A DNA stretch of 5,671 nt, from NCBI GenBank assembly GCA_003509235.1, contig DONH01000221.1, positions 1-5,671 on the forward strand. The letters are read 5' to 3'. A model generated the notes under the pieces. That model saw only the letters and a program-made list of their open reading frames with translations. It was not told where the DNA came from and did not search any database. The number at the start of each line of letters is the position of its first letter. The first letter of the stretch is position 1. Positions 1-5,671 of this stretch are shown here, one piece after another. This stretch comes from Planctomycetaceae bacterium (GTDB lineage: Bacteria > Planctomycetota > Planctomycetia > Pirellulales > UBA1268). A program made the position numbers and the translations under genes.

Positions 1-998
1 AATGGGCGACCCATAGGTTCTGGTGCACTTCGCCAGCCAGCCTTACGGAGCATCGGCGCGTATGTAGCTGTCAGCCACAAAGCGAATAGAAGCCATGCAT
101 AAAACCCAATAGCATTGGCAATTAAGAAACCACCACCAGTTTGATATGCATGAATCTGCAAAAAGCAGGCAAGTCCAAAGACGAATACAGCAGCTAACTT
201 TGCGGCAAGAACACCGAACTTCGGTATTCGTTGCCAGATCTGAAATGGATTGTCGTGAGATGAAAAAAGAAAAACGGCATACAGCGCGTAGAGTAGGTGG
301 GAAAAGCTATAGATCCCTCCATGTGGATGAAGTGCAAGAAACCAGTGGAAGAGAAGCCCGAGAATGACAGTGGCCACCCGTGTTGTGCGCCACCAGAGGC
401 CAATTGGAATGGCAAGCTCAATGAAAAGCGTCCCGATGATGGTCGGCCACTGTGTCCATTCGCTTGATGGAATGATGGGCACTGATGCAGCAAGCTCTTT
501 GTGCATAGATACAGCACAACTGACCGCAGGGTTGAGAAAGTCCCAATTCAACTTATGCAGCACAGTGAAGAGATACATAATGATCAAGGAACTCGTTATG
601 ACAGGGCGCATCTGCTCATAAATGGCTGCACGAAGTTCGACAGACGGTAGGTGTTTTTTCCAATTGCATGCAGTGACGGCAAGAACCGTACCCATCATGG
701 AGGCATGTATGAGCATTTCAAAGAAGATGTGGTTTGGCACAAAGGGAAGTCTTTGGAACCAGAACGTGAGACTGAAGAGAAGAAAAAGACAGAGGGCAAG
801 AATAGATCGTGGAAAAAACAGAAGAAGTAAGGTTGCGGCCAGAAGGAGCTGTCCGGTGATCATGCTCATCCACCACGGAAAGGAGAGCATGTGAATAAAG
901 CTGGCTGTTGCGATTCCGATATTAATACAACCAAGGCTTGCATCGAGTGAATATGTAGAAGGGCGTGTATCAGATTGATTGTCAGTGTCTTCACTCAC
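1..998 (-). CDS. HTTM-domain membrane protein, related to vitamin K-dependent gamma-carboxylase (3' end cut off by window)
   Basis: The frame is open from 998 to the left edge with no stop, giving 332 visible residues. It is strongly hydrophobic, with about ten candidate membrane segments (roughly residues 22-40, 45-63, 64-82, 91-111, 131-148, 186-203, 208-224, 229-247, 262-282 and 291-312). The segment Y-L-F-T-V-L-H-K-L-N-W-D-F (142-154) followed by P-A-V-S-C-A is typical of bacterial HTTM proteins. It lines up with the human GGCX region carrying catalytic Lys218, here Lys149. His90 in P-N-H lines up with GGCX His160. In the family, GGCX carboxylates glutamate using reduced vitamin K, but bacterial homologues are mostly of unknown function, so carboxylase activity is not claimed. 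I chose the GTG at 996-998 because it follows a GGTGA Shine-Dalgarno sequence by 5 bases and gives a short polar N-terminus (MSEDTDNQSD). GTG codons at 1005-1010 and 1014-1016 are alternatives, and a stop at 1020-1022 bounds them. The first in-frame ATG, Met37, would start inside the first membrane segment. Confidence 0.87.
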   Translation of the reverse strand, partial: MSEDTDNQSDTRPSTYSLDASLGCINIGIATASFIHMLSFPWWMSMITGQLLLAATLLLLFFPRSILALCLFLLFSLTFWFQRLPFVPNHIFFEMLIHASMMGTVLAVTACNWKKHLPSVELRAAIYEQMRPVITSSLIIMYLFTVLHKLNWDFLNPAVSCAVSMHKELAASVPIIPSSEWTQWPTIIGTLFIELAIPIGLWWRTTRVATVILGLLFHWFLALHPHGGIYSFSHLLYALYAVFLFSSHDNPFQIWQRIPKFGVLAAKLAAVFVFGLACFLQIHAYQTGGGFLIANAIGFYAWLLFALWLTATYAPMLRKAGWRSAPEPMGRP

Positions 999-1003
999 GG
1001 TAG

Positions 1004-1008
1004 TCACC
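1004..1008 (-). promoter_or_regulatory. Ribosome binding site deciding the GTG start of the HTTM gene
   Basis: On the minus strand this reads GGTGA, 5 bases ahead of the GTG at 996-998. It matches the anti-Shine-Dalgarno-complementary core AGGAGGTGA in part. It is the main reason for choosing this GTG over the neighbouring upstream GTG codons, two of which overlap or adjoin the motif itself. Confidence 0.5.
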
Positions 1009-1065
1009 ACGCACACAATTTAAAACAAATGAAAATGAAAAATACAATGGAAAGGATAGTTCATT

Positions 1066-1088
1066 TTGATTTTCAGATAGAAAATCAA
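1066..1088. repeat. Perfect 9-bp inverted repeat with 5-base spacer
   Basis: The left arm TTGATTTTC (1066-1074) and right arm GAAAATCAA (1080-1088) are exact reverse complements, separated by AGATA. The pairing does not extend beyond 9 bp. It lies about 70-90 bases upstream of the HTTM start on the minus strand. No T run follows on either strand, so it does not look like an intrinsic terminator. It could be a dimeric repressor operator or an mRNA leader hairpin, but the arms are AT-rich and chance is a real alternative. Confidence 0.5.
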
Positions 1089-1199
1089 CTGGTAGATACA
1101 CAGGTCTTTTTGCGTGCCGTTTTCCTGTCCAACTGCAAGCATTGCATAAGCAAAACCATCAGCAGATACCATAGTCACTGCCAAAAACTAATGTTTAAA

Positions 1200-2957
1200 T
1201 TATGGTCCCCCTTTTGCCTCTAGGAGCTCAACATCAGTGAAGTACGCCCCGCCATCTGGTTCATTTGAATTCCAGAACTGTGTGATGATTTCAGTTTTTC
1301 CAGCCGGCAAATTTACAGTGAAATGAACGTGTGATGATCCATCGCGTACATTTACCTCGTGTGTTTCACCAGCAACTGTGAGGGAAGCGCGTTCTGCAAC
1401 CAGAGGTTTATTTACTTCTTTGGGAAGTTGCCGCAAGGTGATGTGGTATGTTCCATCTTGTTGAACCATGACGTGCCACGGTCCTGTGATAGGGGGTCTA
1501 CGAGAGATTGAATTGAAATTCCATGGTGGATTTCCAAATGGCAAATACCAGTCCTGTGAGCAAAGCGTCGTTGGATTTTCCAGAAAGTTACCGACGTCGA
1601 TTGCAACGGCTTTCATGCGGGGTGATACAGATTTCCAAAATGCTTCATAAAGATTACGAAGTTCAGTAATAATTTCTGGATGATCTTTAGCAATATTATT
1701 TTGTTGGGAGTGGTCAGTACCGAGATCATAAAGCTCAGTGCCGTTTATAAGACGCCATTGTCCTTTGCATACGCATGATGTGTCCCACGGTTCTTCTGGA
1801 TGGTTAAACCCGGCACCACCATGGAGTTGTGCAATATAGTGCTGCCGATGTGCCGGTATTTTTTCATCATGGATGTTTGCTGCGAATGAACATCCGTCGG
1901 GGTCATGATCCTGAGGGAGTTGGATCTTGCACAGATCGAGAAGAGTCGGAAGGAGATCAAGATGAGCCGTCAATCCATCGAAGTCTTTTCCTTCTTTCAG
2001 TCCTCCGACAGGCCAATGAAGAAAGCAGGGGACTCTGTGGCCACCCTCGTACACAGTCGACTTTTTCCCCCTCATGTTTGCATTGAAGCCGTGAAAACTT
2101 CCCGCAGGTAGTTCACTCTTTGGAATACCATTGGAGGTACCATTGTCGGTCATGAAAACGAGAATGGTATTCTCGGTAAGGCCTAGATCTTCGAGGTGTT
2201 TTCGCAGCAGTCCTAGGTTGTGATCAATATTTGCAATCATTCCGTAGAAATTTGCACCGTTTCCCCAGAGGACGGAATCTCGGTATGGTTCACTCCACTT
2301 TGGAGCCACTCGGTATGGTCCATGTGGAGCATTTGTTGCGAGATATAAAAAGAAAGGTTCTTTTTGATGACGTTCAACAAAGCTTTTGGCTTCCTTGAAC
2401 CAGATATCTGTGCAATACCCGGTAAATTTCTCAAATACACCATTTCGTTCATACGTGTCGTCAAAGTAATCGTTCCCGTAGTAGTCCGAAACCTGGCCAA
2501 CTCCACCACAGCGGTGCCAGAGAACTTCCTGAAAGCCACGGTCTTGTGGGCGGTGCGGTGCGTTATCACCAAGATGCCATTTACCAATCATGCCTGTGGC
2601 ATATCCAGCATCTGAAAAAATATTTGCAATCGTTTGCTCATCACGATGGAGCATTGTACGGCCACTGCTCGTACGGTACGCCCCGGTGCGAGCAGGATAG
2701 CGACCAGTCATCAGTGCGGCACGAGTTGGCGTGCAGTAAGGACTCACATGAAAGTTTGTGAGCCGAAGCGATTCCGCATGCAACCGATCAATACATGGAG
2801 TTTGTATGACTGGGTTACCATGGCATGCCAGGTCTCCATATCCTTGGTCATCAGTCATAATAATGATGACATTTGGCGGAGCAGCATATACGATTATTTG
2901 AGTTGCCCCTGCATTACACACCAAGACGATCAGAAGAGATAGGCAATTCCTCATCAT
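1200..2957 (-). CDS. Secreted arylsulfatase-type sulfatase (formylglycine-dependent)
   Basis: The product is a 585-residue sulfatase of the alkaline phosphatase superfamily, expected to hydrolyse sulfate esters, probably on polysaccharides or other organic sulfates. The active-site motif C-T-P-T-R (residues 75-79, at 2721-2735) followed by A-A-L-M-T-G-R is the Cys-type sulfatase signature; Cys75 would be converted to formylglycine by a maturation enzyme not in this window. Metal-binding D36-D37 and D271-N272, the second signature G-K-W-H-L-G (125-130), His212 in A-P-H-G and the Lys298/299 region are all present. A hydrophobic N-terminus with a possible cleavage site V-Y-A/A-P (about residue 26) indicates export. 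Residues from about 490 to the end look like a beta-rich domain commonly found after the catalytic part. The frame is open up to 2996, but the ATG at 2955-2957 has an AGGAG site 5 bases upstream; the next ATG (2952-2954) is equally usable at 8 bases. The exact substrate cannot be read from the sequence. Confidence 0.96.
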   Translation of the reverse strand: MMRNCLSLLIVLVCNAGATQIIVYAAPPNVIIIMTDDQGYGDLACHGNPVIQTPCIDRLHAESLRLTNFHVSPYCTPTRAALMTGRYPARTGAYRTSSGRTMLHRDEQTIANIFSDAGYATGMIGKWHLGDNAPHRPQDRGFQEVLWHRCGGVGQVSDYYGNDYFDDTYERNGVFEKFTGYCTDIWFKEAKSFVERHQKEPFFLYLATNAPHGPYRVAPKWSEPYRDSVLWGNGANFYGMIANIDHNLGLLRKHLEDLGLTENTILVFMTDNGTSNGIPKSELPAGSFHGFNANMRGKKSTVYEGGHRVPCFLHWPVGGLKEGKDFDGLTAHLDLLPTLLDLCKIQLPQDHDPDGCSFAANIHDEKIPAHRQHYIAQLHGGAGFNHPEEPWDTSCVCKGQWRLINGTELYDLGTDHSQQNNIAKDHPEIITELRNLYEAFWKSVSPRMKAVAIDVGNFLENPTTLCSQDWYLPFGNPPWNFNSISRRPPITGPWHVMVQQDGTYHITLRQLPKEVNKPLVAERASLTVAGETHEVNVRDGSSHVHFTVNLPAGKTEIITQFWNSNEPDGGAYFTDVELLEAKGGP

Positions 2958-3090
2958 GCGCTCTCCTGAAAAAATAAGGGTCTCTAGAAATACCACGGTT
3001 TTCTGTGACTATGCGGCAACAGGCTAGACTCTTCGTTCATTCGATATCGTTTCCCCGGAAAACAGTGTAACTAGATTTTGAGGCAATAAC
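2958..3090. other. Intergenic gap between fusion gene and sulfatase gene
   Basis: The two genes are co-directional and separated by 133 bases. On the minus strand a short hairpin (GTTTTC, loop CGG, GGAAAC, at 3049-3063, with one G-T pair) follows the upstream stop codon, but no T run follows it, so a terminator is not supported. No convincing pair of -35 and -10 boxes was seen. The gap is long for translationally coupled genes, which leaves separate transcription or a shared transcript both possible. Confidence 0.4.
2963..2967 (-). promoter_or_regulatory. Ribosome binding site of the sulfatase gene
   Basis: On the minus strand this reads AGGAG, within TTCAGGAGAGCGC. It lies 5 bases before the ATG at 2955-2957 and 8 bases before the adjoining ATG at 2952-2954. 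It fixes the start downstream of the longer open frame that begins at 2996, and places a signal peptide at the N-terminus. Confidence 0.8.
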
Positions 3091-4191
3091 TTAATTGTGT
3101 TCACCAAACCAACGTTCTTTGATCTCATTGAGTTGTCCTGCTTCGCGCATCTGTAAGATTGCATTGTTCAGAGGCTCACGAAGTGTGCTCCCTTGTGGAA
3201 GTGCAAGCGCGAAGTCAAAAGAATCAAAGACGCCTGGAATGAGGCGAAGGTCATTCGCTCCAGAAGTATGTAGAGCAAGCATGAGCGTGTGCGATTCAGA
3301 GACAATCGCATCACATTCGTCATTCGAAACAGCAGCCATCATCTCTTTAAGGTCCGGATAAAGTACGGGGCTGCCTCCAAATTCTTCCACTGCATCAGGG
3401 ACAACACCACCTTCTTGGCAGGCAACAGTCTTTCCAAAAAGGTCACGAGGACTCCGTATGGTGCCGGTTACCTGATCAACTGTCATGGTGGTAGTGAGGG
3501 TACTCGTAAGAAGTGCAACAAGGACAATGCCACCAATCATCGATGCGGTTGCAATAAATCGTCCTGTAACAGTCGATATGACTTTATTTTCACAGCCACC
3601 AGTGATGATCGTACTTACGCTCCACCAAATAGCTTCCCATACACCGCGTGGGTAAGGAGCCGGGAATGATTCGGCATTATGATGTCGTTCGAAAATCCAG
3701 AGAAGGTGTCCGGTCAAGACTATCGTCCCGATCACTCCTGCAACGATGGATATTAATTCCCATGAAATCAAGTTATTCAGAGCTGTAAGCAGACGACCAT
3801 CACGGTTACGGAGAACAGCGATCTGCAGCCCTGAATGCACAACAGGATGCGTGAAATCAACCAGCTTCTCTCGTTGTTCTGTCATCGCGAGTGGACCAAG
3901 AAGTACATCAATTTCACCGCGTTGAGTGGCATCAAAAAGATTTTCAATCGATGAGATTGCAACCAACTCTGATGATTTATTAATGCGTTTAGATAATTCA
4001 TCCCAAAGATCAATGGAGTATCCATGAGGTTTGTCTTTGATATATTCGGCAAGCCCCTTCATTGGAAAAACTCCAACTTGTAGTGGCTGAGCTATTTTTT
4101 GTGTTGTTGGTTCTTGGGCCAATAGGTGGTTTGATTGACTGTTGGAAAAACAAGAGATCGTTAGCAGGATCAATGCCGCGATTCTTGACAA
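3091..4191 (-). other. Glutamate-receptor-like module with internal signal-peptide-like start (possible separate gene from TTG)
   Basis: This is the C-terminal part of the fusion frame, which on its own would be a typical GluR0-like protein of 366 residues. A TTG codon at 4189-4191 would give an N-terminus starting M-S-R-I-A-A-L-I-L-L and ending near L-L-A-Q-E, a textbook signal peptide. The ligand-binding halves carry T-E-Q-R-E-K-L-V-D-F-T, whose Arg (codon 3871-3873) matches the carboxylate-binding Arg of ionotropic glutamate receptors. An acidic Glu (codon 3295-3297) falls at the usual amino-group-binding position. The order S1, M1, pore loop, M2, S2 is complete, and M2 ends with L-T-T-T-M-T-V, like the receptor family. 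Against a separate gene: no stop codon lies between it and the CPBP part, and no Shine-Dalgarno sequence precedes the TTG. I favour an in-frame fusion, but the alternative is open. Confidence 0.45.
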
Positions 4192-5671
4192 GGAACAGCG
4201 TATTCGGAGTTTGTTGGAAACAACAAGAAGAATTCCACCGAGTACAACGGTGCCCCCTGCTGCGGCAATGGCCTCTGGCGGTAGCGATAGAGCAGTTACA
4301 TCGGTTGCCACCGATTTGGGGAGAGATTCCTTGTCTTGAATCCCAGTCATATACAGTAGAAGAAGTGGCATCGAGTTATTTGCAATATGACACAGTATTG
4401 CAGGGTAGATGCTTTTCGTTAGCAGTACGATGGTGCCAAGTGCGATGCCAAGAAGAAACGTTTGAGGCATTCGTTCAGGGAGCAGGTGGAAGATTGCGAA
4501 ACAGATAGCCTGGGCAAAAACAGCAATAGCCATTCGTTGTTTGCTGGGTTTTTCACCACAAAATGCAGAGAGGACCCATCCACGAAAGAGAAGTTCTTCC
4601 AAGCATGCTGGAAGTATTGCGATGAGAGCCCAGGCGAGCCACCAGGGTTGGTCAAGCATTAGGGAAAGTATCTTCTCGGAGAGTTGTTTCATTGCTGGTG
4701 ACATTTCAATAGTTGTCAGTTCCAAGAGGACGGCAGCACCAAGAATGAAAAGTCCACCACCAGTCAGGAGGCCACCAATCAGTGCACTGAGGCCACCGAG
4801 AAAAGATTGCCAACTTGACCCGTATCCTGGCCAGTAAAGAGAAAAAGTTCTTTTGATATTCACCCGCTGCCATAAGAGAAGAATGGCTAGAGGGGCAACA
4901 ACGGCGAGTTGTTGAACGGGTATTGCAAAGATAATGCTTTCTGGGCTGAGTCCTTGGACGTACCAGAGACCAGCAAGGCCAAGTACAAGGGCAATGCCAC
5001 CATGAATAATGCCAGGTATCAGTCGAGGTGCAGGACGGCTAAAACCACTTGCGGCATCCGGTCCACGAAACAGGAGGTCTTCGTCGGTCAGCATTGCTGT
5101 TGTTCCACGAAGGAGTACCCAAGTCACCGCAATGCTGGAAAAGAGTGTCAGCAGGAGTGGCGTAATACCGGCGATTGGACTCATCATGACGGAAGAAGAC
5201 TCTCCGTCAGTTTGGTTCGATTTAGAAATAACTTCCTGTTTAGTCGGTGGAGGTGTTAGGGCGTTCTGTGAAACAACAATCTGACCCGTGTAGGGCACCA
5301 TGGGCACAAATCGATTCTGGCTGATCCCGGGTATGAGCGACACTCCTGCAAGTGCACTAATAAGTAGGATGACAGGAGTCAGTGTGTTTTGTGCCTCTTT
5401 CATACTTTTTGAAGCAGTTGTTACAGCGAGGCTCATCGCCGATGCTACCGATGAAAGACCAATGAATGAAAGAAGGGTTATCAGAGACCCGAGTCCAATA
5501 TTTTGCAGATAATAATCGGTAGAACCATCTGGGAAATATTTCAGAGAGACAAGAATTGTAAGAAAAATCGAAATTACATTTGCGGCAAGAGTAGCAAGAG
5601 TGACACCAAAAATGGCAAGGTATTTGCCGAAGACAATGTCTTGTGTCCGACAAGGTACGATAAGAAGTGTT
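3091..5671 (-). CDS. ABC-2 (NatB-like) permease / CPBP intramembrane protease / glutamate-receptor-like channel fusion (5' end cut off by window)
   Basis: The frame is open from the right edge to a TAA at 3091-3093, giving 859 visible residues numbered from 5670. The ATG at 5434-5436 is internal (residue 79), because the preceding 78 residues are clear permease sequence: T-L-L-I-V-P-C-R, then I-V-F-G-K-Y-L-A. Residues 1-190 are the C-terminal part of a NatB-like ABC-2 permease, with a hydrophilic insert at about 134-160. The CPBP part (about 215-445) has all three motifs: E-E-L-L-F-R (358-363), F-A-I-F-H (391-395) and H-I-A-N-N (428-432), so it looks catalytically competent. A second hydrophobic segment after K-L-R-I-R (about 496-508) resembles a signal peptide. 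The rest is a ligand-gated channel module: S1 530-623, M1 636-660, pore loop 676-699, M2 703-728, S2 733-859. Permease-CPBP fusions are known; the added channel module is the unusual part. A cognate ATPase is expected upstream but not seen. A missed stop codon between modules remains possible. Confidence 0.88.
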   Translation of the reverse strand, partial: TLLIVPCRTQDIVFGKYLAIFGVTLATLAANVISIFLTILVSLKYFPDGSTDYYLQNIGLGSLITLLSFIGLSSVASAMSLAVTTASKSMKEAQNTLTPVILLISALAGVSLIPGISQNRFVPMVPYTGQIVVSQNALTPPPTKQEVISKSNQTDGESSSVMMSPIAGITPLLLTLFSSIAVTWVLLRGTTAMLTDEDLLFRGPDAASGFSRPAPRLIPGIIHGGIALVLGLAGLWYVQGLSPESIIFAIPVQQLAVVAPLAILLLWQRVNIKRTFSLYWPGYGSSWQSFLGGLSALIGGLLTGGGLFILGAAVLLELTTIEMSPAMKQLSEKILSLMLDQPWWLAWALIAILPACLEELLFRGWVLSAFCGEKPSKQRMAIAVFAQAICFAIFHLLPERMPQTFLLGIALGTIVLLTKSIYPAILCHIANNSMPLLLLYMTGIQDKESLPKSVATDVTALSLPPEAIAAAGGTVVLGGILLVVSNKLRIRCSLSRIAALILLTISCFSNSQSNHLLAQEPTTQKIAQPLQVGVFPMKGLAEYIKDKPHGYSIDLWDELSKRINKSSELVAISSIENLFDATQRGEIDVLLGPLAMTEQREKLVDFTHPVVHSGLQIAVLRNRDGRLLTALNNLISWELISIVAGVIGTIVLTGHLLWIFERHHNAESFPAPYPRGVWEAIWWSVSTIITGGCENKVISTVTGRFIATASMIGGIVLVALLTSTLTTTMTVDQVTGTIRSPRDLFGKTVACQEGGVVPDAVEEFGGSPVLYPDLKEMMAAVSNDECDAIVSESHTLMLALHTSGANDLRLIPGVFDSFDFALALPQGSTLREPLNNAILQMREAGQLNEIKERWFGEHN
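3586..3603 (-). other. Non-canonical selectivity-filter segment of the channel pore
   Basis: The codons read T-G-G-C-E-N, directly after W-W-S-V-S-T-I-I. At this position K+ channels and the cyanobacterial receptor GluR0 carry T-V-G-Y-G-D or close variants. Only the first Thr and the first Gly are kept. The flanking pore helix (W-W) and the following T-V-T-G-R and M2 segment are normal for the family, so the alignment is unambiguous. The ion preference is therefore probably not K+, but it cannot be predicted from the sequence. Confidence 0.7.

Larger units (their letters stand above)
999..1199. other. AT-rich intergenic region between sulfatase and HTTM genes
   Basis: This 201-base gap separates the sulfatase stop codon from the chosen HTTM start. 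It is clearly richer in A and T than the genes on both sides, and contains a pyrimidine-rich stretch on the minus strand (about 1021-1050, with TTTCAT-like repeats). It also holds one perfect inverted repeat, listed separately. I found no hairpin followed by a T run, so no intrinsic terminator for the sulfatase is visible. No promoter with well-matched -35 and -10 boxes at normal spacing could be picked. The size and composition suggest that the HTTM gene may have its own promoter here, which is inference. Confidence 0.5.

Noticed and set aside
194..517. Minus-strand 107-residue open frame
   Set aside because: It is in a different frame from, and fully inside, the HTTM coding region. Its product has no coherent domain.
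146..894. Three plus-strand open frames in tandem (146-367, 364-621, 622-894) that look like a tight operon of small proteins
   Set aside because: Their products are rich in Arg, Lys, His and Cys without recognisable domains, and they lie antisense to the continuous HTTM frame, which has clear membrane segments and family motifs. They are shadows.
1020..1172. Minus-strand 50-residue open frame in the sulfatase-HTTM gap, starting M-V-S-A-D-G-F-A-Y
   Set aside because: It lacks a convincing ribosome binding site, ends in a low-complexity Phe/His-rich tail from the pyrimidine tract, and resembles no known small protein. A real short peptide cannot be excluded but is not supported.
975..1223. 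Plus-strand 82-residue open frame across the intergenic gap
   Set aside because: It overlaps the 5' end of the HTTM gene and the 3' end of the sulfatase gene on the opposite strand, has no Shine-Dalgarno site that I can see and shows no recognisable domain.
2958..2996. Longer N-terminus for the sulfatase, starting at the ATG at 2994-2996
   Set aside because: It would place 13 residues before the signal peptide and put the AGGAG site inside the coding region. The start at 2957 fits both the ribosome binding site and export.
3049..3063. Short hairpin between the fusion gene and the sulfatase gene
   Set aside because: It has a stem of only six pairs including one G-T, a three-base loop and no T run after it, so it does not qualify as an intrinsic terminator.
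4062..4508. Plus-strand 148-residue open frame opposite the CPBP part
   Set aside because: The opposite strand encodes all three CPBP motifs in the same stretch, and the plus-strand product shows no domain. It is an antisense shadow.
5357..5653. Minus-strand 98-residue open frame at the right end
   Set aside because: It overlaps in a different frame the permease part of the fusion gene, whose own frame continues to the window edge with family-typical sequence.

Overview
The window most likely comes from a member of the Planctomycetota, probably marine. The reasons are a secreted formylglycine-type sulfatase with a C-terminal beta domain, an ABC-2 permease fused to a CPBP intramembrane protease (a layout I associate with this phylum), and an HTTM protein related to vitamin K-dependent gamma-carboxylase. 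Base composition looks intermediate in the genes and AT-rich between them. This placement is inference; there is no rRNA or other taxonomic marker.

All three genes lie on the minus strand, so transcription runs from right to left. (1) From beyond 5671 to 3091 is one very long reading frame, cut off at its 5' end by the window edge. It encodes the C-terminal part of a NatB-like ABC-2 permease, then a CPBP protease domain, then a signal-peptide-like helix, then a complete prokaryotic glutamate-receptor-like module (S1, M1, pore loop, M2, S2). (2) From 2957 to 1200, after a 133-base gap, is a secreted arylsulfatase-type enzyme with a clear ribosome binding site. (3) From 998 to beyond position 1, after a 201-base AT-rich gap, is a multi-pass HTTM protein with a probable GTG start, cut off at its 3' end by the window edge. 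This gene is easy to miss because it has no early ATG and no stop codon inside the window.

The gaps between genes are long enough for separate promoters, so a single operon is not shown. The genes share a cell-envelope theme: transport or proteolysis in the membrane, possible ligand sensing from the outside, sulfate-ester hydrolysis outside the cytoplasm, and a polytopic membrane enzyme candidate. No direct functional link between them can be read from the sequence.

The most interesting points are the apparent three-part fusion ending in a ligand-gated-channel module, the strongly altered selectivity filter of that channel, and the retention in the bacterial HTTM protein of the His and Lys positions known to be catalytic in human gamma-carboxylase. 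I see no RNA genes, CRISPR arrays, insertion sequences or attachment sites.
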